Shown in pieces: positions 43,735-55,554 of a stretch of DNA of 64,000 nt. The DNA comes from Pogona vitticeps (Eukaryota; Chordata; Lepidosauria; Squamata; Agamidae): assembly GCF_051106095.1 (NCBI RefSeq), contig NC_135786.1, forward strand, positions 30,407,001 through 30,471,000, in the 5' to 3' direction. Every line of letters begins with the position of its first letter. Position 1 is the stretch's first letter. Made by a program: the position numbers and the translations under genes. Under the pieces are notes generated by a model. The model ran no database searches and was not told the origin of the DNA. It saw only the letters and a program-made list of their open reading frames with translations.

Positions 43735-44025
43735 TAATAAAAATTATGTATTGTCAAGTTAATTCTAACTTAGGCAACCTTCCCACGGTTTTCTAGGAAT
43801 AAAATACTCCAAAGTAAAGACTGTAAGCAGCTTATCAGGTCTTTTGGTGATATACTGGAACTGTGCAGCTCACCCAAGGCTGCAAAGGTGATGGAGCATG
43901 TAAGCCCATCAGCCACACACTCTGTGTGGGTGATATATGCAGGTTTCTTTCCCATGAAGCACAGTGGGGATTCCCATTCCACCCCCCGACTCCTCAACTA
44001 GGCATTCCCACTCACTGAGCCATAT
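43735..44025 (-). mobile_element. tRNA-derived SINE
   Basis: On the minus strand the head is TGGCTCAGTGAGTGGGAATG (A-box-like) with GGAATGGGAATCCCC as the B-box region. The end reads AAGTTAGAATTAACTTGACA and ATACATAATT, the decayed form of the squamate SINE tail GTTGGAATTGACTTGACGGC. Related to 25755-25922 by its tail. Confidence 0.65.
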
Positions 44026-44239
44026 TAGTCCATCCTTAAGTCTATCTCCTGATAATATATTCTGGTTTACTGTACCTCTTTTGAGCATCCTGTCTAGTGG
44101 AAGGTAGGACAGATGGTCTTCACCACATTGTCTTACCTTTCTGAATTGAGAAAATGCTAGTATTACAGTCTCCTGGTGATGGACAGTAAAATATCAATAA
44201 AACAGTTGCTTTTGCTGAATTAACTGATTTCAAGGCAAT

Positions 44240-44760
44240 GATCTAGACTGAAAATTTAGAAGCAACCTGGCAACCAGGGCACTAACTGCAGAATGAGAAA
44301 TACTTTTGATAAGAACATGCAACTGTCCATTAACATCCTCACTGCAGCCTTCTAGATGAAATGAAGTTTCCAGAGATTCTTCAAACATATTTTCATGTAT
44401 AGCATACTGCAGTAACCCCACTTGGATGAACTAAGGCAGATATTACTATGGCCACATCTGACATCACAAGAATGGGTACAGATGGTACAACAAACTAAGC
44501 TGACCAGAGACATACAGTATTCATTCACATCTGATTTCTAGATTTTCAGATCCAAAGCCAGATCCAGCAGGACTCCCAAACTTTGAACCTGACTTTCCAA
44601 AAGCAATTCAACCTTATTACAGATAGGTCAAATCCCCATTCTAGACTCACCCTTTCTCCTGATTGAAAAGACATCTTTCTTCTTGTGGTTTAGCATTACT
44701 TTATTAGCTTTTATCCAACCCCTTACCACCCACTAACACTGGCTCATAGCGTCCACAGTT
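44240..44760 (-). mobile_element. L2-like LINE, reverse transcriptase end region
   Basis: On the minus strand the order of blocks follows L2-type sequence: TTAAACCACAAGAAG-like near 44690, GGGTTACTGCAGTATGCTAT near 44405 (compare the DYCNALY coding block) and CCTGGTTGCCAGGTTGCTTC near 44265 (compare HWLPV). No open frame is kept, and the match is by word order only. Confidence 0.45.
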
Positions 44761-46794
44761 TCCTTGTTATGTCTTCAGGAAGAGACATACAGTTGTGTAC
44801 TATTCTCATGGTGATAAGAATCCCTATAATGTCTCCTTCATCAGCAATGATCATTGAGAGACAATCACATGCAGACCCTAGCACCACCGTAAACCAGGAA
44901 AGGGGTGATGCAGCATCTTTGCTAAGGAAAAAAAGATACTGCCTCCATAAGCATAGCTCAATCTTTTTCTAAACAATAAGCTTCCAATAAGCTCAGAATC
45001 ACATTAGGAGGTCCACATTTCTACAATCACAAAGCGTTTGACAGTGCTTTGTGATTGTAGAAATTGGCAAGGTTTCCTGCATCAATTGGTCAGGGAGAAG
45101 TAGACCAGAGGTCTATATACTCTTCCATAGGTATTATTTATTGCCCACAGACCCTCTAATTCAATTTTCTACCCCATTGCTCCTAGCTCTACTGTCCCTC
45201 TAGCCATTGGCCCCACCCCATTCCCATTGTGTAACGGCATTCTTGGCTCAAACATTTTCAAAGTCTTTTGAGCCTGAAAACAGAATACAATTTGTAGAAT
45301 GGGCAGATCTCTATCTGTTTACATATATGGCACAAATAATTCTGATTACGGAATTTTAGGGTCCCTTTAATATACATACTTTTTTATTTTGAAATTCCAA
45401 AGCACTAACCATTAGACTAACCTCCCCAAAAAGCAAGACAAACATCAATGAAATGCACTTCAACACAATGTGCATCCTCCTCCTTTTTCCCCAGTCCTGC
45501 TCTGCTTTTCCACACCCCTCCCCAACCCAGAGATTACCATGTAATATCCTCCCCTATTCTGTTCACTTCCATGGTGCAGAGAAATGTAGGGAACAGTAGC
45601 GATCCTGACAGTGACAAATGACTTCAAGCAGCCTGGCGTTAATAAAACATATTGCAAGATGTGGCAGCGACTCTTAAAAGTATCTGTTTTCATGTTTAAT
45701 GTACAGTGCTCTAAATCTCAATATGTTGCTATCAAGGCAAACTACTCGCCAGCTAATGATACCTAATGTCTCATACAGAAAGGGAGATGGTGGCAAATTT
45801 ATTTTGCTTAATCTTAGGAAGTGCTATTTAGAAAATAGCAAGTTGGTTTTCAGACAGAGAACACAGGCGATGAAGAAGGGAAAAGAAAGAGTGAGAGTGG
45901 ATCAGCACAGGTGGTTAAGATGGCTCAGGACTATGGGGAGTAGAGACAAAACAAGGAAATGTGGAATGAAAGAGTAGGAGAATCTAAATGGGTAACTGGC
46001 AATATAGGAAATAGGTTTATTTACTCATGTACATATGTATCAGTGAATCACCAGTAACAGAATGTTTGCTCTGCAGATGTGAAGGCACATGGCTAGAGAT
46101 GAGGGAAGAGGAAGGAAAGCAGGCTATAAAAGATAGTCACACAAGCAGGGGTGAAACAGCCTGGCGGTGACTTCAAAAATACCGCCAGTGGTTCTGTGAC
46201 AACTCCTCAGAGAACCTGGTCAAGGGTATGCTAAAGATTTCTATTCTCTGCCCCATTCATTTGCCAAGCACACATAAGAACCTAGGATTCATTATAGATT
46301 TTTCATAGCCTGTTGAAAATTACTCCACAGTATGGCGAGGCAACTATTGGTGTGATATGTCATGCTGCCAATTACTGCAATGGGGGTTCTCTCACCTTCT
46401 CATATCTCCTTTAACGAGGCAAGCTATAGCTTTAGAGACTCTTGTGGCCGATTAAACCATGCACCAAAAGACACTGGGGATCAGAAGAGACGTTCCTTGG
46501 GACCTACAGCAATCATATCTGTCAACTCAAGATGGATAAAGACGAAAATCAGCCTTTTATTAAGTGCTAGAAGTAATTGCGTTCAGCAATTCAACCTTCA
46601 GTAAACGGACTCTTAAATCCTGGGGGGGGAAAGGTGGACTTACAAAATCATACACATTCTCCTTTCTTTGCTACATGTGAGCTGAATATAATGGTAGGGT
46701 TTTTAATTTACCTTTGCTGCCTGGCCCCATTAGGTGTGGATTTCTCTAAAGCTAAGGCATCACAAGCCAAACATATCAGGCAAAATCTAAAGAA
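44761..46794. other. Mostly unassigned; contains a perfect hairpin
   Basis: Apart from the hairpin at 45017-45064, I see no repeat ends or coding similarity. The 92-codon plus frame at 45699-45977 matches nothing I know. Confidence 0.45.
45017..45064. repeat. Perfect 19-bp inverted repeat, 10-base loop
   Basis: ATTTCTACAATCACAAAGC (45017-45035) and its exact reverse complement (45046-45064) around GTTTGACAGT. No other copy in the window, and no repeat family or gene is attached. Confidence 0.85.
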
Positions 46795-46905
46795 ACAAAA
46801 TAATGTTTTAAAAAAGACAAAAGCGTGTGGAACCTTAAAGACTAACTATTATATTTTAATGTGAGCTTTTGTGGACAAGTCTACTTCATCAGACACATGG
46901 GGGGG
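46795..46905 (-). mobile_element. Penelope-like end, group C
   Basis: Minus strand: the core at 46898-46857 followed by CATTAAAATATAATAGTTAG and TCTTTAAGGTTCCACACGC. Same family as 29245-29400, in reverse. It lies 22 bases from the Tigger-like element at 46928. Confidence 0.55.
46857..46898 (-). ncRNA. Hammerhead-like core, group C copy 2
   Basis: Minus strand: GTGT (helix I), CTGATGA, A, GTAGAC, TT, GTCCAC, AAAA, GCT, C, ACAT (helix I partner). Five of six stem II pairs hold. The helix III tetramer AGCT is self-complementary. GAAA has become AAAA. Confidence 0.5.
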
Positions 46906-46927
46906 AAAAGAAGTGCTGGATGAATTA

Positions 46928-47440
46928 CAGTGGGGTCTTGACTTAAGAACGGCTCGAGTTAAGAACATTTTGACTTAAGAACCACTCTCATAGGAAAATA
47001 TTGACTTGACTTACATACTTAGATTTGAGTTAAGAACTGAAAAAAACCACGTGGGAGGAAGGGAAAGTGCAAAATTTGAACTTTTAGTTAACTGTTGGCC
47101 AGTGAAAAGGGTGCCTGTCTGCTTCCTCACTCCTCCCAGCGTTTAGAGAGTGGATTGGGAGACAGTCTTCGGACTGCCTGGTACTATACTACCTGGACTG
47201 TATGTTCCCTGCCTTCCCTGAACCTTTCTTGACCTAAGAAAAAAAGAAACAAAATATCCCCCTCTAGTGGTCGAAGGCAGAATAGCAGCTTCCCATTAGT
47301 TTCTATGGACGGAAAAGAGCAGATACGGATCAAATGGTTTTCAATGCATTCCTATGGGAAATGCAGATTTGACCTGAGAACTTTTTGACTTGAGAACTGC
47401 CTTCCAATACGGATTAAGTTCTCAAGTCAAGACCCCACTG
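46928..47440. mobile_element. 513-bp Tigger-like MITE, copy 2
   Basis: Same family as 33925-34438 with the same ends and flanking TA (46926-46927, 47441-47442). Differences are a few scattered substitutions and one A fewer in the poly(A) run near 47041. No transposase is encoded. Confidence 0.9.
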
Positions 47441-47584
47441 TACTAATACACGCCAAACAAACACCCTTGTCATTGCGGTTCTTCACAATTTCCTCCATTT
47501 GATCATTTGTGAACGTTAACTGCAGTACAGTCTCATCTCCCTAGTGCACTTTCACATTGAGTCACATTCCTGAACAGTTTAAAG

Positions 47585-48038
47585 CAGGCTTGTCCAACCC
47601 GTGGCCGGAGGGCCGCATGCGGCCCAGGTCAGCTCATAATGTGGCCCAGTGCAATTTTTTATTTTAAAAGAAATTCCAAACTTTCAAGTTACACTCTCGG
47701 CATTTGCGGCTAGAATGTGGCCGGGGCATGTCACAACAGTAGAGGGGGAGAGAGGGAAGGAAGAAGTGGGAGGGGAGGGGACAGGGGGGCTGTGTGACTG
47801 CATTGTGCCATCCCCGTCAATAGGTGGACCCCCTCCCAGCCCCATAAAGCTGCCGGAGTAGAAGCTGGCAGTCTCTGCTGTCTGAGATCGCAGCTGCCGG
47901 TAAGTGCACTTGGAGCGGGGCTGCAGAGGACGGCTAGGGCTGCCCTCCCATGTGGCCCAAACCAAATGTATGTATGGCCCAAACCAAATTTTCATCTTCT
48001 AATGTGGCCCAGGGAAGGTGAAAGGTTGGACACCCCTG
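47585..48038. mobile_element. hAT-type non-autonomous transposon
   Basis: Ends CAGGCTTGTCCAACCCGTGG and, reversed, CAGGGGTGTCCAACCTTTC, with subterminal ATGTGGCCCAG on both sides. The 8-bp flanks GTTTAAAG (47577-47584) and ATTTAAAA (48039-48046) agree at six positions, as expected for an aged hAT duplication. The central 250 bases are GC-rich and non-coding. The CAGGGGTGTCCAA end is widespread in hAT-Charlie-like elements. Confidence 0.75.
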
Positions 48039-48046
48039 ATTTAAAA

Positions 48047-48632
48047 TAAAGCTGAGCTGCAAATTCTTAAAATAACTTTTTCAGCTGTGATGTGTGTGTG
48101 CATGTTTGTATGTGTGTAGGGGAGGTTTCCTGACACAATTCCTCTCTCACCTTTTGCAATGCTGCTACCTGCTCATATGCCTCCAGGAATTATTCTGCTC
48201 CTGGCAGCTCTTGGGCATCTTGTGTCTTCCTAGCCAAAAGGTTCCAAAGTAAAGTGGAAGACTCAGTCTCGACCCATTTTTTCAATGCATGCCTCTGAAT
48301 CTCACCTGCATTCCTATCCTTACCATTTGTTCTTTATCAGATTGTAACACTTTTTAGTAGGTGCATGGAAATTTGCACACCTTTTCATATACCTTTTCTT
48401 AATTTACACCATTTTATACACTTTTCTGAAGTTGTCCCATGCATTTTGTATGCATTTTCCCCACCAATTAAGGCATCCCTGTATTTTCTCCTCAAATGTA
48501 TTTTGAGTTATTTATGTTTTTAAAACTAGCTGGATAGGTTTGAATAGAGTAATGCACTCAGAGGAGTATTATCTATTGTGAAAATAATTCCATACACATA
48601 GGATGATGCGTTGGTCTACAGCTTGGGAACAG
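48047..48632. other. No recognisable feature
   Basis: AT-rich with a small TG-rich patch near 48090-48116. Confidence 0.5.
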
Positions 48633-48982
48633 AGCTGGGCATGAACCTTGGTTTGGAGCTTCATGCTGGTTTGTATGCCACATGTGTCACATGTTCCTTT
48701 CGTTGGCCTCTTGGCCAATGACCCACTGACCAGTTGGCATGCACTCCCCTGCTCTTCCTCTTCAACAGTTCAACCAGTCCTTGGCAGGGGCAGGGGCAAT
48801 CAGCCAAAGAGGCGGCGCAGGGAAGCCTGTGCTCCTGTCAGAGACTGGTTAAACAGCCAAAGAGGAGGTTGAAAGAAGCACATGCTGGAAGTTGACTGGG
48901 AGATCCAGCTGGGGAAGGAGGGGATAACATGTGCATGAAACAGCACTAACCTCCAAACCAATGTTTGTGTCCATCTCTACTT
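48633..48982. mobile_element. GAGATGGGCA-type MITE (hAT-like)
   Basis: The left end CAGAGCTGGGCATGAACC with TTGGTTTGGAG and the right end (reversed) CAAGTAGAGATGGACACAAA with CATTGGTTTGGAGGTT are inverted. The interior is GC-richer with GGGGCAGGGGCA and two CAGCCAAAGAGG words, and has no coding similarity. Family members: 9307, 6985 and 37960. Confidence 0.5.
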
Positions 48983-49664
48983 GGGAAAGTAACTTATGGA
49001 CCATAACTTATGAAATCTCCATTGGAATTCTGAGAGCTGCAATCCAAAAGAGTAACTTTTCTAAGCAGTCCTTTTGTTCATACATAGCCTCTGCCTGCAC
49101 CATAGGGGCTATGATTAATGATGAATCGAAACCTGCTTGGCACCATCTCTAATGGTGTTTCCCAGCAAGAAAACTATTCTATAGTCACAGATGAAAGAAG
49201 GGAACTGAGACAGACTTGGAGAAAGGTTAGAGACTGAAAAAGGGATATTCCCTGGATAACCATCATGAGGGGTTTGTATTTTGGAATTTTTTGGTATACA
49301 AACCCCATAATTATTTCTGAGAAACCATCATCTGAGCAGATTTCTTTTCAAACAGGAAGTTAGGCCCATCTAAAAATATGAAGCCTGGCAACTGGGCCTT
49401 CTCTCCAGGTGAGCACAATTTAGGTGTCTATAAGTGTGGGTCTTGCAGGTGGAACTCCCAGAATATATATTTCAAGGGCGCTTCACTTCTAAAACCATGT
49501 ATTATGTATTTTGGCTTATAGTTTGGCCCAGACATTGAATCAATGAATGAATTAAGGCAAGCAATCAAATCCTCTCAATTGTTGTTTAGCCTACAGATTA
49601 AAAGCTATCCCAAATTAGGGGGTGGGGGATGGGAGGGTATCCCGTGATGGAAATTATTTTGGGG
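48983..49664. other. Mostly unassigned; MITE word at 49018-49062
   Basis: GGAATTCTGAGAGCTGCAAT followed by CCAAAAGAGTAACTTT is the arm of a common amniote hAT-type MITE. The remainder is featureless. Confidence 0.4.
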
Positions 49665-49760
49665 AAAGTTATTTATTTATTATTTTTATGCTACCTTTCA
49701 GCTACCAGCTAGAGAGGCAGTGTAGAACAAATTAAAAACATCACTGTGACCATAAAGACA
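49665..49760 (-). mobile_element. LINE 3' tail fragment
   Basis: ATTTATTTATTATTTTTATG at the left (reversed TAAA-type tail), then CTACCTTTCAGCTACCAGCT and AGAACAAATTAAAAAC. Resembles reversed LINE 3' ends with the PPxxC-like 'cell of the table' block seen as GCCGCC in younger copies. Class uncertain. Confidence 0.35.
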
Positions 49761-49789
49761 ATACAGGCTGAAATCCACTAGTAAATCAC

Positions 49790-49920
49790 AATGAGAATAG
49801 TCCTGTTGAATCAGCAGGGATTTGGTGAGTCAATTCCTCCATAGATTCCATTGATCCAATTTGTCTGCTTTGAGTGTGACTTACTATTGGCATTCACCAT
49901 AGAATCCATTTGAAAACAAT
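49790..49920 (+). repeat. Dispersed repeat R1, weak copy
   Basis: GGTGAGTCAATTCCTCC, then CCATTGATCCAATTTGTCTG and GAGTGTGACTTACTATTGG follow the block order of the 56462-56580 copy with substantial divergence. Confidence 0.35.
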
Positions 49921-51454
49921 GAATGAGTCACACAAAAACAGCTATGCATCTCCTCCCATTCATATGCACACATTTATTGCTTTGATCAAGGCAAAGGCCC
50001 TCTCTATGGCTACAGTTCAATAGAAAGGAAAATGGAACACTGTCTTGCATCTCTTATTTCTCATCTAATTTAGCTCTAAGCACCTCAGTTCAAAAAGCTA
50101 GAAAACATTCTTTCCCAAAGCATATATATATCACATCAAAACAAATATAAAACATAGGATACGGTAATCAAAAACATTTTCACAACTTAGGCTGGTAGGC
50201 AAAAAAGTCCATTGTCTCAAGAAAACAAAACAATACTTCTGAAAATGAGCAGGCAATTTTACCCTTCAATATTGTTTCATTGGCTTGATTGTCCCAACTT
50301 TTCTCAGTCCTTAGAAAATATTAGCTAGCAACTTGGAATTCAAATAGCAATTTGGAAAATCCTTCAGATTATTGTTATTCAAGGAACACAAGCTGTACTG
50401 TGTCTATGTACCAGAAGAAAAGAAAAATAAGAGAAAGCTTATATTCAAAAAGAGATTTTAAAAAAACAAACAAACCCTGTATTATATTATTTCCTCTCTC
50501 TAGTTGGCATTACAGCACAGGCTATATGAAGACATTTGCTTTAGTTTAGTTTGGCTTGGCAGAGATTTTTAAATGTGATTGATTGATTAATTGGTTAACG
50601 CAATGGGATATAATATTCTGAACAGCAAGCTATGCAACAAAAAGAAAAAGGAGCTCAAATGCCAGGCCACATTTTTCTCTGGTGTTATTTCCAGTGTTGT
50701 CCAGCAGATGCCATAGACAAGGGAAATGGACGACTGCAGCTAGGCAGTGTCGCAATCTGCTGCTGCAGGTCCAACCATCTGTAAGAAAAAGATGTCATGG
50801 TTTGCATAAGATGGTCTCCAATAGCTGGACCAAACCACTGTTTGTTAGCCTCTTGTGGTCCTTTCACTTTTCATCTTGATTAAAGATTACACTGAGTGAT
50901 AGAATTAGCAGTGTAGCAACACTAATCTTTTTGGTGGCAGCAGAATCAGTTGCCTGGCTGCTGCACCCACGTGCACCTCTTAGTGCTACCAATTAGTGAC
51001 ACCAGCTGCTTGCCTAGGTTCCAGGGCCAGGAGCTATTACACACAGACCATTAGCTTCAAAAGGCATTTGGAAGTTATGTGCTGGAGATTGTGCATTCTC
51101 ATCATACAGTACAACCATATGTGACTCAGCTGGCCTCTCTTTGCAGCCATTTTTCCATCCAAAAACCTGTTGGTAAACAGTACGACAATGCAGGAGGAAC
51201 CCTCATGAAGTTCTAGTGGTTACTTTGTCATAGAGATATATCCTTCTTTTAAATAATCAAATGTAAGTTTAAGTTTGCTTTAAGTTGTGTTGTTTGTGGA
51301 TGCCTAATGAAATGGCATACTCAAACAATGGTTTAGTTAAAGAACTCTCTATGCATATTTAGCCTGGTTACCCAGGGAATTATGGAACCATCTTTCATGA
51401 AGATCGATGAACTTGGAAACGTCATCGCGATAAACTATAGCTTACAGAATCTTG
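49921..51454. other. No recognisable feature
   Basis: AT-rich. No repeat ends and no frame with recognised similarity. Confidence 0.5.
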
Positions 51455-51535
51455 CAGCCAGCTTGCTAACTGACCATGCTGGCTGGAGGGTTCTGAGAGC
51501 TGTAGTCTAAAAGGCCAGGGTTTCTAAGCTCTGCA
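51455..51535. mobile_element. MITE fragment
   Basis: CCATGCTGGCTGGAGGGTTC followed by TGAGAGCTGTAGTCTAAAAG and an opposing AATCTTGCAGCCAGC on the left. Decayed inverted arms of an amniote hAT-type MITE, related to 11100-11180. Confidence 0.4.
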
Positions 51536-51784
51536 GATCTATATGTACCAGTTAAAAGTAGGTTGTTTCATTCTTTTCATAGATAGTGCTTGCTATAAAA
51601 TGCACAACATATGATTTATTACACTGCAACAAAACAAATCTCTTGTCTTATCTACCCCACCAGTTGTAGTAAAGCCTCTGAGCACCAGCCTTTGCTGCTG
51701 ATTTAGTGTTTTCAAAGTAACCATGTTTTCTGCTACTCAGAAGGAGGGTTCAAATCACAAGATTTTAAGTAAATGCTGGGAAGG

Positions 51785-51975
51785 ATTTTCGGATGGTAAA
51801 ACTATTTTTATTATTTATTTATTATTATTATTATTTATTTAATTTATATGCCGCCCACACTACCCAAAGTTCTCTGGGCGGCTTACAGCATTTAAAATAC
51901 AATAAAGTTATGTAGCAATTAAAATACAATTAAAATATATATAAAATTGCCATTGGACCCACAGCTAATATTATT
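51785..51975 (-). mobile_element. L2-like LINE 3' tail
   Basis: Reverse complement of the tail type at 7738-7925: (TTTA/TTA)n at 51785-51840, then ATATGCCGCCCACAC, CTCTGGGCGGCTTACAGC and a run of AATTAAAATACAATT. Non-coding. Confidence 0.75.
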
Positions 51976-52392
51976 TCATTCCACTAATTGATAGTGGAAT
52001 GAAATGTCTTGAAAAATGGTGGACTTTCCTATACAGGATTTTTTTAATGCAAAGTTTGGAGGACCATCTATGAGATATATTCTAGCTGTCTATTTCCTAT
52101 GTGGGTAGAGGTTGAATTAAATGACTCTTGGGCTATCTTCTAACTTCACAATTCTATGATTCCATGACTCTGTTCAACCTTTACAGTACCTGAATGCCCA
52201 TACATGAGTGGAGTGTTCACTTACAGCCTATTCATATACAGTATAAACTACACACATCAACACTGCAGCAATTGTACATTTTGACATATATTGGACATGG
52301 CATGCACATTCAATACTTGATTATGTCTGCATAAATCATATTAGGACATTTAATCTCTACATGGATATATGGGGATGTAGAAGTAAGCCACA
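51976..52392. other. No recognisable feature
   Basis: A short AGTGGAATGAAA inverted word lies near 51980-52002. Otherwise plain. Confidence 0.45.
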
Positions 52393-52704
52393 TGTGTAGA
52401 GAAGACACGAAACTGGGCCTTCTCTGCGGTGGCTCCTCGCCTCTGGAAGAACCTCCCTTCAGAGATTCATGCGGCCCCTACGCTGGGAATCTTTAAAACC
52501 CAATTAAAAACATGGTTGTACATCCAGGCCTTCCCTCCAGTTAATACCTGATTTCTTTTCTATTCCTTCTTATTTTATTCTCATTCTATTTTATTGTAAC
52601 TGTATCAAATGATTATGTAATGTTCTTGTGTTTTATTGTTTTATCCTATACTGGAAGCCGCCTGGAGTGGTCAAGTAGACCAGATAGGCGGGGTATAAAT
52701 CAAA

Positions 52705-52740
<36 letters not shown>
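52393..52740 (+). mobile_element. L2-like LINE, intact protein end and tail
   Basis: The open frame 52411-52551 reads NWAFSAVAPRLWKNLPSEI, then LGIFKTQLKTWLYIQAFPPV, stop TGA at 52549. It aligns residue by residue with 31351-31494, including the AFPPVN ending. The 3' UTR ends with GAAGCCGCCTGGAGTGGTC, GATAGGCGGGGTATAAATC and (AAAT)n. 5'-truncated just before the block. Confidence 0.85.

Positions 52741-52797
<57 letters not shown>
52741..52797 (+). repeat. (GAAA)n microsatellite on an L2 tail
   Basis: About 14 GAAA units directly extend the (AAAT)n tail of the L2 copy, so the array arose by mutation and expansion of the tail. Confidence 0.95.
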
Positions 52798-52798
<1 letters not shown>

Positions 52799-53842
52799 CC
52801 AATTATATTCTCCTCTATACTATGAGCCAGATGAAGACGGAGGCATCATCTGATCTAACCCATTATTTTTGTGACTTACATTAGTGGATATCCATAAAAC
52901 ACAATGTGAAATCCCATAGAGCGTTTTGGCTGCAAATATTTGTGTATTGTTGATAATGAATACCAAGCAAAACCAAAATAAGAGCCAAGGTAGTGGGTAT
53001 TATAAATATATAGCTGTAGGCAGCATCTCTATGCAAATAATACTCTGGAAGGCATACAGGAAAGCTACAGGGTGTACTAAAGGTGTCATTACAGCATAAA
53101 ATAAAAGATCAGCCAAGTTGGCTATTTAGGTTTTATTTTCTTTTGCCCTCAAAAACCAGTCAGCAAGCAGAGTCTGTGTATCCAGCAGCCTTTCCTTGCC
53201 AAAGAGAAAATGCGTCAATTACAATTTCATGATAACACTAGTCATGTCCTAGGCTTTTATCATCCACTAATGGAGCTCTTCTACACAATATTTCCCCTTA
53301 GAGAGCTTATCCTTCATTTTGGATGCTTAAGAAGGGAGAGTTCTTTTTGTCCTGCGCATCATTCTCATCAACCCTAAAAATAAAAATAATCAAGTAGGGC
53401 TCAGAACAAACAAAATGCCTAAAATAAAACAAGACAAAACCATACCCAAATAAGAATGAGTTTCTGTGTTCAGCAGAAGCAAGAATTAACACTGGAGAGA
53501 GGACAGCATTTTAAAAATGTTCTCTCTTTTTGTGAGTGATGATGATATGCCAAAGAAAAGGGTAATTCATATCATCCTAACTATTAACAAAGGATTTTTT
53601 TTTCCTATTGGGGAGTACTGAAACATGGGGCCCCTCCTCTGCAGCCTGAAATGATATACATTATAAAAGCTTCATAACATGATTTTATTTATTAGGTAAA
53701 CCAACCTTAAGGATAATAATAACCACTACTTTTATTAACACTACTCTATATGACTATAATATGTGCATGCCGTAGGAGAGGGGACTAGTTCAATCCAGTT
53801 TATTTGTGTCCAATGCACAGATCATTCCAAAGCAAAAAAATA
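52798..53842. other. No recognisable feature
   Basis: AT-rich, no repeat ends seen. Confidence 0.5.
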
Positions 53843-54008
53843 CTGTATTTTTTGCTCCATAAGATGCACCTTTCCATAAGACGCACCAATTTTTTAGGAG
53901 AAGAAAACAGGAAAATATAATCTGTTTTCTTCGTTCCATAAGACGCACAGACTTTTCACCCCCCTGTTTTGTGGGAAAAAAGTGCGTCTTATGGTGCGAA
54001 AAATACGG
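53843..54008. mobile_element. 166-bp TA-flanked MITE (Tc1/mariner-like)
   Basis: Left end CTGTATTTTTTGCTCCATAA and right end, reversed, CCGTATTTTTCGCACCATAA, followed on both sides by GACGCAC-type words. Flanking TA at 53841-53842 and 54009-54010. The CATAAGACGCAC word occurs four times in direct or inverted form. Common vertebrate MITE type, non-coding. Confidence 0.8.
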
Positions 54009-54139
54009 TATATACAGGACTATACAAAGTACCAATATATCAACACCGCATGCCATGCAGAACCATCCAGTTAAAAATCAGAATCATCCTGGCAAGGAAC
54101 AGCATTCTCATTTCCGCAGATGAAAGTCATGCTGCCTTA

Positions 54140-54375
54140 TTTGTTGTGGTGGTGGTGTAGTCATTAAGTCGTGTCTGATTCTTCATGACCCCATGGACCA
54201 GAACGCGCCAGGCCCTCCTGTCTTCCACTGCCTCCCGGAGTTTGGTCAAATTCATGTTGGTGGCTTTGATGACACTGTCCAACCATCTCGACCTCTGTTG
54301 TCCTCTTTTCCTCTTGCCTTCACACTTTCCCAACATCAGGGTCTTTTCCAGGGAGTCTTCTCTTCTCATGAGAGC
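54140..54375 (-). mobile_element. RTE-BovB LINE 3' end
   Basis: Minus-strand frame: MRREDSLEKTLMLGKCEGK, then SRWLDSVIKATNMNLTKLRE and WRVLVHGVMKNQTRLND, the intact carboxyl end of BovB reverse transcriptase. The 3' terminus is a TAC-rich (ACCACCACC) variant of the usual short tandem. One of the better-kept BovB copies here. Confidence 0.93.
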
Positions 54376-54569
54376 CTTGTTATTTACACGTCTGTCTATT
54401 CCATACAATAATAAGATTACAGGTTCATCAGCATTCCTTGTCCCATACTGTCATTTCCAACTTAATGGCGATTCTTATTAATTTGTGACTTTTTTGGGAC
54501 TTCCTTGTCCCACAGCTTCCTAAAATTTAGTCTAAAAGGGAGGGTGAGAGATCATATTAGATTTTTTAG

Positions 54570-55012
54570 ATTAGGCATCCTTCAATCTCAAGAGACTATG
54601 TAATATGCTCTGAATAGAGGACTTGGAACATCATCTTGTGCGGCTGAGAGGGCCAATTCAAGAGTGACAATCTCTCCCACACTGAAGACAAATGCAGTCT
54701 GTCCCCTGTCCAGCTCCCTGATTTTGCTCATTTTGGGACTGCGTCTTTGCCTTGGCCTGCTGGACAAGGGTCTCTTCAAAATGAGAGAGGCCATGATGTA
54801 CCACCTGCCTCCAGGCTGAACGCTCAGATGTCAGGGTTTCCCATCTGTTGAGGTCCATTCCCAAGGCCTTCAGATCCCGCTTGTGGATATCCTTGTTTTG
54901 CAGCTGTGGTCTCCCTCTGGGGTGATTTCCCTGTGCTAATTCTCCATACAGGAGATATTTTGGAATCCGACCATCAGCCATTCTCACGACATGCCCAAGC
55001 CAATGTAGACAT
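54570..55012 (-). mobile_element. LYGEL-type LINE, long open protein end
   Basis: The minus frame 54987-54658 (109 codons) reads MRMADGRIPKYLLYGELAQG, then KRDLKALGMDLNRWETLTSE, WRQVVHHGLSHFEETLVQQA and a cysteine block CICLQCGRDCHS. This is the region after the reverse transcriptase of a non-LTR LINE, with the start of a C2H2-type zinc finger (C-x2-C-x3-C-H). The minus-strand 3' tail ends GATTGAAGGATGCCTAA. It is the best-kept copy of this family in the window. RTE-like or another clade cannot be told from this end alone. Confidence 0.78.
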
Positions 55013-55554
55013 CACTGTTTCAGTAATGTGTACATGCTAAAAATTCCAGCTTCATGACATTGAAGGGTTATATTAATTAGAGAACAGATGCTATCAACTC
55101 ACCAATAAACATTTATTTTCATTTTTAATTCACTGAATAACCTCTCTGCACTGTAAAGGATTCAGGGCTTTAGAGTTGATGCACACTACCCGCAGTTCAT
55201 ATGACGTAGTGTTGGTCCTCACCATCATCCGCTATGAAATGCCAATATATTACAGCACACAAACATTCTGCCTGCCTCTGTGTGCTGACAGAGAAGAGCA
55301 ATAGGAGTGGGCAAACCTTCAAAAGTTCTTTTCATGAAGGAAAAACCAATATGTTTCCAGATTTTGAATTTCAGTGGGACATTGTCTTTGACAGTATCTG
55401 ATACGGTCATAGGAGATTGTTCGATACTAGTGATCTTGACATGAAATGTTGACATAGAACAATGTTGTTGTTGGACACCAATAGTATGCAATAGATAATA
55501 TGGAGGAGTGACTAGGAACTTTTTTGTGTTGTTTTGTTTTCTGTAGGATATCAC
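55013..55554. other. No recognisable feature
   Basis: AT-rich. The minus frame stays open from 55620 down to 55225 (131 codons), but below 55555 the translation resembles nothing known and looks intronic. Confidence 0.4.
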
